The translations under genes were made by a program, and so were the position numbers. Positions 50,979 through 59,218 of a DNA stretch of 64,000 nt are shown here, piece by piece. Every line of letters starts with the position of its first letter. The first letter of the stretch is position 1. The notes under the pieces were generated by a model, which saw only the letters and a list, made by a program, of their open reading frames with translations, searched no databases and was not told the origin of the DNA. The stretch covers positions 338,122-402,121 of the forward strand of contig JADKCV010000001.1 in NCBI GenBank assembly GCA_016718655.1, given 5' to 3'. Origin of the DNA: Flavobacteriales bacterium (GTDB lineage Bacteria; Bacteroidota; Bacteroidia; Flavobacteriales_F; PHOS-HE28).

Positions 50979-53375
50979 ATGCGCGACGAACTGAACCTGA
51001 TCGAACTCGCCGACCGCTACCTACGCGGCGAAATGAACGCCACCGATAGCGCCGCCTTCGAGGTGCGCATGCGGACCAATGCAGAACTGCGTGAACTGGC
51101 GGAAGACCAACGCGCACTGCTTGGTGGCATAAAACGCCTCGCGCTGCGGCCCGCGGTGAACAAGGCCTACCGGAGCTACAAGTTCGGAAAGTGGTTGCCG
51201 CGTATCGGTGGTGCGGTGGTGATCGCCGTACTGGCTGTTGGTGCGTGGATGCTTGTGAAGGAGAGCGGGCATTCTGCCGAAGCGGCAAGTGATGCATCCG
51301 GGCAGGTTGAACAGTTACTCGCGCTGAGTGACACTACGGGCACCGGACTTCCTGCGCTGGTGATGATGATCGACCCTAAGAAGGATACCACGATGATCAC
51401 ACCGAACGGACTGGTGGTGGATATTCCGAAGGGTGCCTTCATCGATGAGGCGGGGAAGGCGATCACCAAGCCCGTGCGTGTCACAATGCTGGAGGCGATC
51501 GATGGTGTTGACATCATGAAGGCGGGCTTGATCACCATGAGCGGCGACACGCTCTTGGAGACCGGGGGCATGTTCTACATCGATGCACAGGTGGATGGAA
51601 AGCGTGTGAGCATCGATCCCACGAAACCGTTGACAGTGATGGTACCGAGCGAGCAGGCCGACCCACGGATGATGCTCTATGAAGGCGTGATGACCGAGGA
51701 AGGTGTGGTGGATTGGCGCAACCCGAAACCGTTATCACACACGCTGATTCCGGTAGACATCACCACGCTGGACTTCTACCCGCCGGGCTATCTGGCAAAG
51801 GTGGCAGAGCTGGAGAAGGATGCGACGGACAAGCGGTATACGGATAGTTTGTACTGGTCGTTCAGCGGTGAATACGCGCGCTATGCATTCCAAGGTGAAG
51901 CCGCTCCCGCAGATTCATCTTGGACAGATTCGCTCACTGATAAAGCGTTTGCCAGAAGCGCTGATGCTAATTCTCATGGCCACATGAAAGGAGCTTTCCT
52001 ATTTGCGACGAACTGCTCATCATGCCACCGTCCGGAAAGGGACCTTACTGGCCCAGCCCTGAACGGTGCGAGACAGCGCTGGGAAGGTCGAGGCGACATC
52101 TACGCATGGATAAAGAACAGCTCAGCATACCTCAAGACCGGCAATCATTATGCGAACGAGTTGTTCAGAAAGTGGAATAAGAGTGTTATGACGCCACACG
52201 ATCTCAGCGACGCAGAGATCGATCAGATCCTCCGATACGTTGACATGGCTTCCTCGCCCTCAAGCGGCCTAATGGGCATCGACCCCGCCAAGGTCCAAGC
52301 CATCTGGAACGAACGCTTCAACGGCACCAACATCGCCACGCGGGAGTTCGCGGAGCGCATGCACGCGGTCCACCGCACCTGCGACAACCAAGTGCTGGAA
52401 CTCTACGCCAACAACCTTGACAAGGACCTGAGCCAGTTGGATTCCATGGTCGTGCACATGGGGCATGGCGCCTTCGCCTCTTTCGCCTTGCGGAACGATG
52501 GGCGGGTGGATTTGCCTGCACATGCTGCGGAGCGGTTAAGGAACGTATACGCCGAATGGAGCCAACGCTACGCGGAAGTGGCCCGTAGGACGCAGGAGGA
52601 ATTCGATCAGAAAGAAGCCCAAGCGGACCAACAGGCGTTCCAGCGCCAGATCGATCGGCAGGTGAAGGACAGCCAACAGGACAGTGAGCGCTTCAATAAG
52701 GAATTCAATGCCAACCTGCGTTCGGTGTACCAGCAGCTTGGTTACCCGATGACACCACCAGCCCCACCACGCTCAGCTTTCGCGGTACCTATTACCAACC
52801 CGGGCTGGTGGAACGTGGACAAAGCCGTGTTGGCCGCCACCACATCACGAAGCTCCATGTCCTACACGGACGATCGGTCCGGCAAGACCGCCACACTCAC
52901 CTACACACCCGTCACCATCGAAATGGCGGACAAGGATAGCTTCAGCGAATTGCGCGTGTACTTGATCCCGCAGGAACTGAATAGCTACCAACGAGTGATG
53001 GAAACCAACGGCGGCTTCACCGAAAAGCTGAACGCTCTCTTTCAGTACGACCTCGTATGCATGGGCTGGAAGGAGGGTCAGTTGTACGCCGCATCACGGC
53101 AGGACATTTCCGCAACGGGATCGATCACACTCAGCATGGAACCCACGGACGAGGAAAGCTTGCGGCGCATGGTGCGCACACCGCAGATGACCGCATCCTT
53201 GGTGAGCGATCTGGTGGAACAGTCGCGCCACTTGGAGTGGCTGGAGTTGGAGGCGAAACGACAACAAGCCAAAGCGAAACGAGAGGAATTCAGGAGTGCG
53301 TTGATGGCGGTGGTGTTCCCGTGTTGGGGGGAGGGTGTTCCAGCTGCAGAAGAGTCTCCATACCCATCCCACTAA
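50979..53375 (+). CDS. Membrane-anchored anti-sigma-like protein with an internal cytochrome c domain
   Basis: 798 residues. Residues 1-70 resemble the cytoplasmic part of Bacteroidota anti-sigma factors (LADRYLRGEMNATDSAAFEV, then QRALLGGIKR). One membrane helix at about 75-94 follows. The periplasmic part starts with a beta-rich region (about 115-305; GLVVDIPKGAFIDEAGKAI). At 333-425 there is a compact cytochrome c module: CSSCH at 346-350 for covalent haem, TGPALNGARQRWEGRG and Met404 in VMTPHD as a possible axial ligand. After it come a helical region (about 430-590, Gln/Glu-rich) and a C-terminal beta domain (YQRVMETNGGFTEKL). The DNA of the cytochrome part (about 51900-52260) looks more A/T-rich than its flanks. 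The gene is translationally coupled to the sigma factor gene. A haem- or redox-sensing regulatory role is an inference; the sensing function is untested. Confidence 0.8.
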   Translation: MRDELNLIELADRYLRGEMNATDSAAFEVRMRTNAELRELAEDQRALLGGIKRLALRPAVNKAYRSYKFGKWLPRIGGAVVIAVLAVGAWMLVKESGHSAEAASDASGQVEQLLALSDTTGTGLPALVMMIDPKKDTTMITPNGLVVDIPKGAFIDEAGKAITKPVRVTMLEAIDGVDIMKAGLITMSGDTLLETGGMFYIDAQVDGKRVSIDPTKPLTVMVPSEQADPRMMLYEGVMTEEGVVDWRNPKPLSHTLIPVDITTLDFYPPGYLAKVAELEKDATDKRYTDSLYWSFSGEYARYAFQGEAAPADSSWTDSLTDKAFARSADANSHGHMKGAFLFATNCSSCHRPERDLTGPALNGARQRWEGRGDIYAWIKNSSAYLKTGNHYANELFRKWNKSVMTPHDLSDAEIDQILRYVDMASSPSSGLMGIDPAKVQAIWNERFNGTNIATREFAERMHAVHRTCDNQVLELYANNLDKDLSQLDSMVVHMGHGAFASFALRNDGRVDLPAHAAERLRNVYAEWSQRYAEVARRTQEEFDQKEAQADQQAFQRQIDRQVKDSQQDSERFNKEFNANLRSVYQQLGYPMTPPAPPRSAFAVPITNPGWWNVDKAVLAATTSRSSMSYTDDRSGKTATLTYTPVTIEMADKDSFSELRVYLIPQELNSYQRVMETNGGFTEKLNALFQYDLVCMGWKEGQLYAASRQDISATGSITLSMEPTDEESLRRMVRTPQMTASLVSDLVEQSRHLEWLELEAKRQQAKAKREEFRSALMAVVFPCWGEGVPAAEESPYPSH

Positions 53376-53689
53376 CCCTTCATCTTCTTCGGGTCCTGCC
53401 TGCTATCGAAGAAGTCGGTCACTCGCAAAGCCGTTCTTGTTACGCGGTAAATGATCTTCACATGACCGACAACCCATCGCCGGTACTGGAAACGTCCTTT
53501 GTTCAACCACCCCTCCACTGCCCCTGCACGAGGATAGACGCATAGCCATTCGGCCTGGTCGTAGAGTTCGTCGACCAGTTCTTCCACACGTTGATCAGAA
53601 TGGTAGGTACGCCACGTGGTGATGAGGTCATCCAAACGCTTGAGCGCTGTGTTGGACACATCAAGCCGCAGCGGCCTCTTCATCAGCAC
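53372..53689 (-). CDS. ParE/RelE-family toxin
   Basis: 105 residues from 53689 (103 from the ATG at 53683). It has the ParE-like fold signature: VSNTALKRLDDLITTW at the start and RRWVVGHVKIIYRVTRTALR leading into DFFDSRQDPKKM at the end. Members inhibit gyrase or cut mRNA; which applies here is not known. It lies 4 bp downstream of a small antitoxin-like gene on the same strand. It overlaps the stop of the convergent upstream gene by four bases. Confidence 0.8.
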   Translation of the reverse strand: MLMKRPLRLDVSNTALKRLDDLITTWRTYHSDQRVEELVDELYDQAEWLCVYPRAGAVEGWLNKGRFQYRRWVVGHVKIIYRVTRTALRVTDFFDSRQDPKKMKG

Positions 53690-53693
53690 ATTA

Positions 53694-53933
53694 CTAGGCT
53701 GCCCGTTTGCGCTTCAGCGTTTGCTTCGAACGCTTTCGGGCTTCCGTAACGCTCACGAAGCGGCCTGCACGGTAGTCTGCTTCGGATGCTGCGACAGCCT
53801 CCTCAATGGCCTTACGGTCCAAGGCGCTCATACCGGTCGCCTCGAACATGGCCAAGACGTTGTCGAGCTTGCGATCATTGGTCTCCTTGTCCACAAGGGC
53901 CTTGATCTTCTTCTTGAGCGCTGCGGTCGTCAT
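53694..53933 (-). CDS. Probable antitoxin of the ParE-type pair
   Basis: 79 residues, strongly charged: helical start (TTAALKKKIKALVDKETND), a mid-helical segment with ALDRKAIEEAVAASEADY, and a basic C-terminus (ARKRSKQTLKRKRAA). No named antitoxin family was recognised with confidence; the middle resembles antitoxins with a helical toxin-binding region. The evidence is mainly its size, charge and position directly before the toxin gene. ATG at 53933 is chosen because the reading frame extends no further with antitoxin-like character. Confidence 0.7.
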   Translation of the reverse strand: MTTAALKKKIKALVDKETNDRKLDNVLAMFEATGMSALDRKAIEEAVAASEADYRAGRFVSVTEARKRSKQTLKRKRAA

Positions 53934-53967
53934 GACTGGTGCATCTTCACCAAAGATAAAGCTCCGA

Positions 53968-55012
53968 TCACCCGATCGTCCACGTCCTTTCCCCGCGCAA
54001 CAGCGCATCCAGATCACCCACGCCCCTCTTCTGCTTCGACTGTTCCACCTGGGCGTTGATGCGGCTTTCCACGGTGGAACGCTCCGTGATGTAGAACACA
54101 CCGAAAGGTCGGGGCATGGCACCCTCGTGGCCCTGGTCATCGAAGAGGCGGACCAGGATGCTGGCCTTGAAGCTGTCGCGTTCGTCGTGGATCCAGAGAT
54201 CCTCCAATGAGGCTTCACCGGCGGCGAGGTCGACGATCACGCGGCGTCATGCCATCAAGCTTGATGCCCTTGGTGCCATTGGCGAAGACGAGCGGTTTGC
54301 CGTGTTCCACGAAGAGCGTGTGGAAGGGCTTGGTGGCTTTCTCCGTGAAGACCTCGAATGCGCCGTCGTTGAAGACATTGCAGTTCTGGTAGATCTCGAT
54401 GAGGCTGGTGCCGCGGTGGGCATCGGCCTTCACCAGCACCTCGCGCAGTTGCTTGGGATCGCGGTCCATGGCACGGGCGATGAAGGTGGCATCGGCCCCC
54501 TTGCACAACGCGAGCGGATTGAAGGGATGGTCCACGCTGCCCATGGGCGTGCTCTTGGTCACAGCACCTTCCGGTGAGGTGGGCGAGTACTGACCTTTCG
54601 TGAGGCCGTAGATCTCGTTGTTGAAGAGCAGCACGTTCACATCCACGTTGCGGCGCAGCAGGTGGATCAGGTGGTTGCCACCGATGCTGAGCGAGTCACC
54701 ATCACCGGTGATCATCCACACGCTGAGCTGGGGGCGCACGGCGCGCAGGCCGCTGACGATGGCGGGTGCACGACCATGGATGCTGTGCATGCCGTACGTG
54801 TCCAGGTAGTATGGGAACCGCGAACTGCAGCCGATGCCGCTGATGAAGACGATCTCCTCCTTGGGCTTGCCCTGTTCCTTGAGGATGGTCTCCACCTGCT
54901 TGAGGATGGAGTAGTCGCCGCAGCCGGGACACCAACGCACTTCCTGGTCGCTCGCGTAATCGAGCTTGGCGGGCGGGATACTGCCGTTGAGCACTTCGGT
55001 GGCGGTGGTCAT
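53968..55012 (-). CDS. korB: 2-oxoglutarate:ferredoxin oxidoreductase beta subunit KorB, one apparent frameshift
   Basis: From the ATG at 55012, 255 or so residues hold the TPP-binding core: VRWCPGCGDYSILKQVE, ISGIGCSSRFPYY, and GDGDSLSIGGNHLIHLLRRN. At about 54241 an extra base shifts the frame; the remaining 90 residues (VDLAAGEASLEDLWIHDE, GAMPRPFGVFYITE) are the normal KorB C-terminus, ending at 53968. With one base removed the protein is about 347 residues, the family length. It pairs with KorA to convert 2-oxoglutarate and CoA to succinyl-CoA, reducing ferredoxin. The ATG overlaps the korA stop. The break may be a sequencing error. Confidence 0.87.
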
Positions 55013-56877
55013 TGCTTCAGGAATTCGGTGGCGGCGACCTTGATCTCCGCAGCGGTGAAGGGCATGCCCTGGATCTTGTTCAAGCCCCGTGCGTCCACGA
55101 GGAACTCTGCACGGATCAGCTGGCGCATCTGGCCGCTGTTCATCTCGGGGATCAGCACGCGCTTGTAACGCGATATGATCTCGCCGAGCTCCTTGCGGAA
55201 GGGGAAGAGGTAACGCAGATGCAGATGGCCGACACAATGGCCCTCCGCGCACATCTCGTTCACTGCGGTCTTGATGGCGCCGTACGTGCTGCCCCAGCCG
55301 AGGATCAGCAGGTCGCCGCTGTCCACACCGTTGCTCAGGTCGAGCGGTGGCACTCCCTCCACCACCTTGCGCACCTTGTCGGCCCGCAGGCGCACCATCT
55401 TCTCATGGTTCAGCGGTTCATAGCTGATATTGCCGGTGCCGTCCTCCTTCTCGATGCCGCCGATGCGGTGCTGCAGGCCGGCCATGCCGGGAATGGCCCA
55501 TGGACGAACGCCATTCTCATCGCGCAGGTAAGGCAGGAACTTCTCCATATCACCTGCCACTTTCGGCTTGGCGAACGGCGGTGTGATCGGCTTCAGGTCC
55601 TTGGCCTCGGGGAAACGCCACGGTTCGGCTCCGTTGGCGATGTAGCCGTCGGTGAGCAGGATCACAGGGGTCATGTGCTCCACCGCGATGCGCACGGCCT
55701 CGAAGGCCATCTCGAAACAATCCGTGGGGCTGCTTGCGGCGAGCACAGGGATCGGCGCTTCGCCATTGCGGCCGTGCACCGCCTGGAACAGGTCGGCCTG
55801 TTCGGTCTTGGTGGGCAGGCCGGTGCTGGGGCCGCCGCGCTGCACGTTCACGATCACCAGGGGGATCTCCAACATGAAGGCCAGGCCCATGGCCTCACCC
55901 TTCAACGCGATACCCGGTCCACTGCTGGCCGTGACACCGAGCGCACCGCCGTAGCTGGCACCGATGGCAGAGCAGATCGCCGCGATCTCGTCCTCGGCCT
56001 GGAAGGTCTTCACCCCGAAATTCTTGTGCTTCGCGAGCTCGTGCAGGATGTCGCTCGCCGGGGTGATGGGATAACTGCCGTAGAACATGTCCAACCCGGC
56101 CTTCTGCGCTCCGGCGATAAGGCCGAGGGCCGTGCCCTGGTTCCCGGTGATGCTGCGGTAGTTGCCCTTGGGCATCGGTGCGGGCTTCACCTCGAAACGT
56201 GTCGTGAAGGTCTCGCTGGTGTCGCCGTAGTTGTATCCGGCCAGCAGGGCCTTCTTGTTGGCCTCCAGCAGCTCGGGCTTCCTGCCGAATTTGCCTTCGA
56301 GGAACTTCTCGCTGTTGGCCAAGCTCCTACTGAACATCCAGTTGACGAAACCGAGCACGAACATGTTCTTGCACCGGTCCTTCTCCTTCATGCCCAGCGT
56401 CATGCCCTCCAGGGCATTGCGCGTCATCTTCGTCACGTCGACGGCATGCACGGTGTAGTTGGTCAGGGTGCCATCGGTGAGCGGGTCCTGCTGGTCGATG
56501 TAGCCGGCCAGACGCAGGTTCCTGGCATCGAAGCCATCGCTGTTGGCGATCACGGTACCGCCCAGCTTCAACTTGGAAATGTTGGCCCGCAGCGCTGCGG
56601 CGTTCATCACCACCAGCACATCGCACTGGTCGCCGGCGGTGAAGAGCTCCACGCTGCCGAAATGCAGCTGGTAACCGCTCACACCGGCCATGGTCCCGAT
56701 CGGGGCGCGGATCTCGGCGGGGAAGTTGGGGAAGGTGCTGACGTCGTTGCCGAACAACGCGTTGGTGTCGGTGAACTGGGCACCGGTCAGCTGGATGCCA
56801 TCGCCGCTGTCACCAGCGAAGAGGATGACCACATTGCGCCGTTCTTCGACGGTCTTGGTCCGGGTTGGAGTTTCCAT
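55009..56877 (-). CDS. korA: 2-oxoglutarate:ferredoxin oxidoreductase alpha subunit (fused gamma-alpha) KorA
   Basis: 622 residues from the ATG at 56877. The N-terminal gamma part has AGDSGDGIQLTGAQFTD (about 22-38), then the alpha part with YGSYPITPASDILHELA, GITGNQG-like SITGNQGTALGLIAG, and VIVNVQRGGPSTGLPTKTEQ, the 2-oxoacid:acceptor signature. The end includes LHLRYLFPFRKEL and a GLNKIQGMPF tail. The start at 56877 is supported by a TACCTTTG element at 56900-56893, 15 nt upstream; the other ATG (56895) would lie within that promoter. Acts with KorB in the cytosol; the fused gamma-alpha form is usual in Bacteroidota. Confidence 0.93.
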   Translation of the reverse strand: METPTRTKTVEERRNVVILFAGDSGDGIQLTGAQFTDTNALFGNDVSTFPNFPAEIRAPIGTMAGVSGYQLHFGSVELFTAGDQCDVLVVMNAAALRANISKLKLGGTVIANSDGFDARNLRLAGYIDQQDPLTDGTLTNYTVHAVDVTKMTRNALEGMTLGMKEKDRCKNMFVLGFVNWMFSRSLANSEKFLEGKFGRKPELLEANKKALLAGYNYGDTSETFTTRFEVKPAPMPKGNYRSITGNQGTALGLIAGAQKAGLDMFYGSYPITPASDILHELAKHKNFGVKTFQAEDEIAAICSAIGASYGGALGVTASSGPGIALKGEAMGLAFMLEIPLVIVNVQRGGPSTGLPTKTEQADLFQAVHGRNGEAPIPVLAASSPTDCFEMAFEAVRIAVEHMTPVILLTDGYIANGAEPWRFPEAKDLKPITPPFAKPKVAGDMEKFLPYLRDENGVRPWAIPGMAGLQHRIGGIEKEDGTGNISYEPLNHEKMVRLRADKVRKVVEGVPPLDLSNGVDSGDLLILGWGSTYGAIKTAVNEMCAEGHCVGHLHLRYLFPFRKELGEIISRYKRVLIPEMNSGQMRQLIRAEFLVDARGLNKIQGMPFTAAEIKVAATEFLKQ

Positions 56878-56892
56878 GCGGGAATTGCGCGA

Positions 56893-56900
56893 CAAAGGTA
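56893..56900 (-). promoter_or_regulatory. Predicted -7 element for korA-korB
   Basis: TACCTTTG on the minus strand, exact match to TAnnTTTG, 15 nt before the chosen korA start. Confidence 0.55.
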
Positions 56901-57051
56901 GGGCCGGGCAGGGAGGTGGACGTGATGGCGGTCACGCTCGGCGTGGGAACAACAGACTGCCACAATAGTTCTATGTGCCGAAATTGAAGCGCTCAAGCTG
57001 GTGGACACTTCCAACAAGCATTCTTCTGTGCGCAGCAACTTACTTGGTTCC

Positions 57052-57510
57052 TCACCGCTCACCAGCGGCTCGCAACAACGCCTCTTCCACCTCCGGGGAA
57101 TACCGGAAGCCCGCATCACGAAAACGCGCCAACCACGGTTCGACACTTTCCAACAGACCCGAACGCTTGGCTTTTACAAGAACGCCTAGGGTCCCAGTGA
57201 CAACAAGACCAAGTGCAATGGCCAAATTCCTTCCCTTTCGTTCGTCAAGAATGATCACGCATTCAGGGGTCTCCAATGCCAACGCGATAGCACTCGCTTC
57301 CCCTCGGTCAAGTTGAAGTGACAACATCCGATGGCGCACTTCATCCAAAGGGTCGGATATCAATACCCAGTCCGGAAGCGGTGAGCCGAACTCATCCCTT
57401 ACAGTGCTTGTGGTAATGACTGTTCCGTACAGTTCCTTCAATAACCATAGCCCTCCTGTGCGCGAAAGGGCGATGAAACAACTGGCGTCAGCGATGACCA
57501 GTTCAGGCAT
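57052..57510 (-). CDS. PIN-domain toxin, DUF3368/VapC-like
   Basis: 152 residues. The acidic residues of the PIN fold can be seen: Asp in VIADASCFIAL near the start, Glu/Asp in DRGEASAIALALE around 90, and Asp in VIILDERKGRNLA around 110. PIN toxins cut RNA, often tRNA or rRNA. It overlaps the upstream UPF0175 gene by 8 bp, the usual arrangement for this toxin-antitoxin pair. It is 174 bp from korA. Confidence 0.88.
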   Translation of the reverse strand: MPELVIADASCFIALSRTGGLWLLKELYGTVITTSTVRDEFGSPLPDWVLISDPLDEVRHRMLSLQLDRGEASAIALALETPECVIILDERKGRNLAIALGLVVTGTLGVLVKAKRSGLLESVEPWLARFRDAGFRYSPEVEEALLRAAGER

Positions 57511-57730
57511 TCTTCACGTCCCGATCGATCTCCGAAGCCGGGTAATTGAAGAGCGAAACACCGTACTTGCCCAGAAGCTCAGCGAATGTGGGCTTGGTGA
57601 GGCCGACAAGATCAGCTGCCTGGCCCAGGGTTAGCTTGCCACTTTCGTAGAGCTTGGCAGCCAGGAACAGGACCAACTCCCGTTCATCCAGCCCTACCGA
57701 TTCAGGGATATCCAACGTAAGCCTTCGCAT
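57503..57730 (-). CDS. UPF0175-family antitoxin
   Basis: 75 residues. MRRLTLDIPESVGLDEREL, then FLAAKLYESGKLTLGQAADL, and a helix-turn-helix that ends LFNYPASEIDRD: the standard UPF0175 pattern. It should bind DNA and the PIN toxin. ATG at 57730 is chosen since the family N-terminus begins there. Confidence 0.88.
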   Translation of the reverse strand: MRRLTLDIPESVGLDERELVLFLAAKLYESGKLTLGQAADLVGLTKPTFAELLGKYGVSLFNYPASEIDRDVKNA

Positions 57731-57825
57731 GACACGAAGATAGGATGGTTCACGCCACCACACCCAAATTCACAGCCTACACCGAGCTGATCTGCGGAGC
57801 ATAGCAATCGCTAGCGTACAGCCCT

Positions 57826-58932
57826 TCACGGGTACTCGAACCCGAACCGGTACTCGACCAGACCCTCCTGACCGAATTCGAAGGTCATGTAATACGAGGG
57901 GTAGTCATATCGTGCCAGAATGCCAGAATGGTCCACTCCTTCTATCCTGTAGCGGAGCAGGCGATGACCGTTCCGCGTGGCACCGGAAAGCCCTTTGCTC
58001 CCGAACAATGTAAGTACCTGCTCCTCCTTCATCCCCAAGGAAACACCGGAACTGCTCGTGCAATCCTTAGCGCTCATGGTGCCGCATAGCGTATCCGGTG
58101 GCGCAACGCTAAGCTGCATCTCTGCATATTGATCCCTACCAGCGCCGTAATGAAGGCCAAAAGTGACGTAGGCAGTCATGTCCGCGCAACGATAGCTGGC
58201 ATGGGGCAGCGGAAAATACTCCGACTCGTGCAGGCCTCTATCGGACGCTGTCCTTAACACTTGCTCCGCACTGGAAGCTTCGTTCAAGACAACACCACAT
58301 AGACCTGTATCCGCCATCACAGGAGGGCCAGGTGATTGAAAGAGGTCTACCACCCAACGTTCGCCGGGATCAATCAATGCTTGGACCTGAGCTGCTTCAT
58401 CGAACAAGACTTCAATTTCTTCGAAGAACCCCAGCAATACATCATGGTTGACCAGTCCATGCTCATCGCCATATTGCCCCGGTTGAATAATGAGGATCTC
58501 GTTTCCATCATAATAGACACTGCGTTCCGTGACAACAGTCTTATCAGGATCAAAGACCTGATCATCATCATTCTGACGGGCTACCTCCAGGTCCCAGTAA
58601 TATGGCCGGTTGTATTCAAAAGATCTCTCGCGCACCAATACTGGAACTCCGTGACTCCACAGCAACGCGAACTCGGAGCGACCACCCTCTCCGAATAACC
58701 TGACATTCGCCAAGAACAGGGTGCCGTCGTCTCGGAAATAGCCAATAGCGTCTCCACCATCCGTGGACATATCAAGCACATCCACAGCCATCCATCTGGC
58801 CTGTTCGCTTTCGACCGAGGCACCAGAGTAATGGCTATCAAGCTCATCGACCTGTCTACCCAGCCCTTGTGAATAGATCTGTGCGCAAGACAGTCCAAGC
58901 GCGATCGTAGCATAGGCCTTTGCTATGAGCAT
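57826..58932 (-). CDS. Secreted protein of unknown function
   Basis: 368 residues. Signal peptide about 1-22 (LSCAQIYSQG). No domain recognised. The protein has few basic clusters, many acidic and aromatic residues, and four to five cysteines (for example CGVVLNEASS and DTLCGTMSAKDCTSS) that could form disulfides after export. The DNA looks more A/T-rich than the genes around, so horizontal transfer is possible. A TAAATTCG element at 58944-58937 lies 4 nt before the ATG, so the mRNA may be nearly leaderless. Lies after the UPF0175/PIN pair on the same strand, with no clear link to it. Confidence 0.7.
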   Translation of the reverse strand: MLIAKAYATIALGLSCAQIYSQGLGRQVDELDSHYSGASVESEQARWMAVDVLDMSTDGGDAIGYFRDDGTLFLANVRLFGEGGRSEFALLWSHGVPVLVRERSFEYNRPYYWDLEVARQNDDDQVFDPDKTVVTERSVYYDGNEILIIQPGQYGDEHGLVNHDVLLGFFEEIEVLFDEAAQVQALIDPGERWVVDLFQSPGPPVMADTGLCGVVLNEASSAEQVLRTASDRGLHESEYFPLPHASYRCADMTAYVTFGLHYGAGRDQYAEMQLSVAPPDTLCGTMSAKDCTSSSGVSLGMKEEQVLTLFGSKGLSGATRNGHRLLRYRIEGVDHSGILARYDYPSYYMTFEFGQEGLVEYRFGFEYP

Positions 58933-58936
58933 GGGC

Positions 58937-58944
58937 CGAATTTA
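58937..58944 (-). promoter_or_regulatory. Predicted -7 element for the secreted unknown gene
   Basis: TAAATTCG on the minus strand, one mismatch from TAnnTTTG, ending 4 nt before the ATG at 58932. Confidence 0.4.
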
Positions 58945-58952
58945 GACCCTAC

Positions 58953-59216
58953 TTAGGCCACCACCCCCAGATTCACCGCCTCCACCGACTTGATCTGCGG
59001 CGCCACGCGCTTGATCGCCTCCTCCACCCCGGCCTTCATGGTCATGGGGCTCATGGCGCAGTTGGTGCAGGCACCGTGCAGACGAACGCGGGCGATGCCG
59101 TCGGGTGTCACCTCTTCCAGCGAGATATCACCGCCATCGGCCTCCAGGAAGGGACGTAGGTCGGCCAGCGCTTCGAGGATGCGCGCGGTGACCTGTTCGA
59201 GTTCGAGGCGGTCCAT
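58953..59216 (-). CDS. NifU C-terminal-domain (Nfu-type) Fe-S scaffold protein
   Basis: 87 residues. Contains FLEADGGDISLEEV and the cysteine pair in GACTNCAMSPMTMKAGVE, the CxxC motif that holds a bridging Fe-S cluster. Such proteins carry clusters to client enzymes. The gene begins 2 bp after the stop of the Mrp gene, so both are probably translated together and work in Fe-S delivery. The lone NifU-C domain is the common form in this phylum. Confidence 0.92.
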   Translation of the reverse strand: MDRLELEQVTARILEALADLRPFLEADGGDISLEEVTPDGIARVRLHGACTNCAMSPMTMKAGVEEAIKRVAPQIKSVEAVNLGVVA

Positions 59217-59218
59217 GA

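Noticed and set aside
55012..56901. 629-codon plus-strand open frame opposite korA
   Set aside because: Composition is that of a shadow frame (His/Gln-rich, no motif); korA on the other strand has every family motif.
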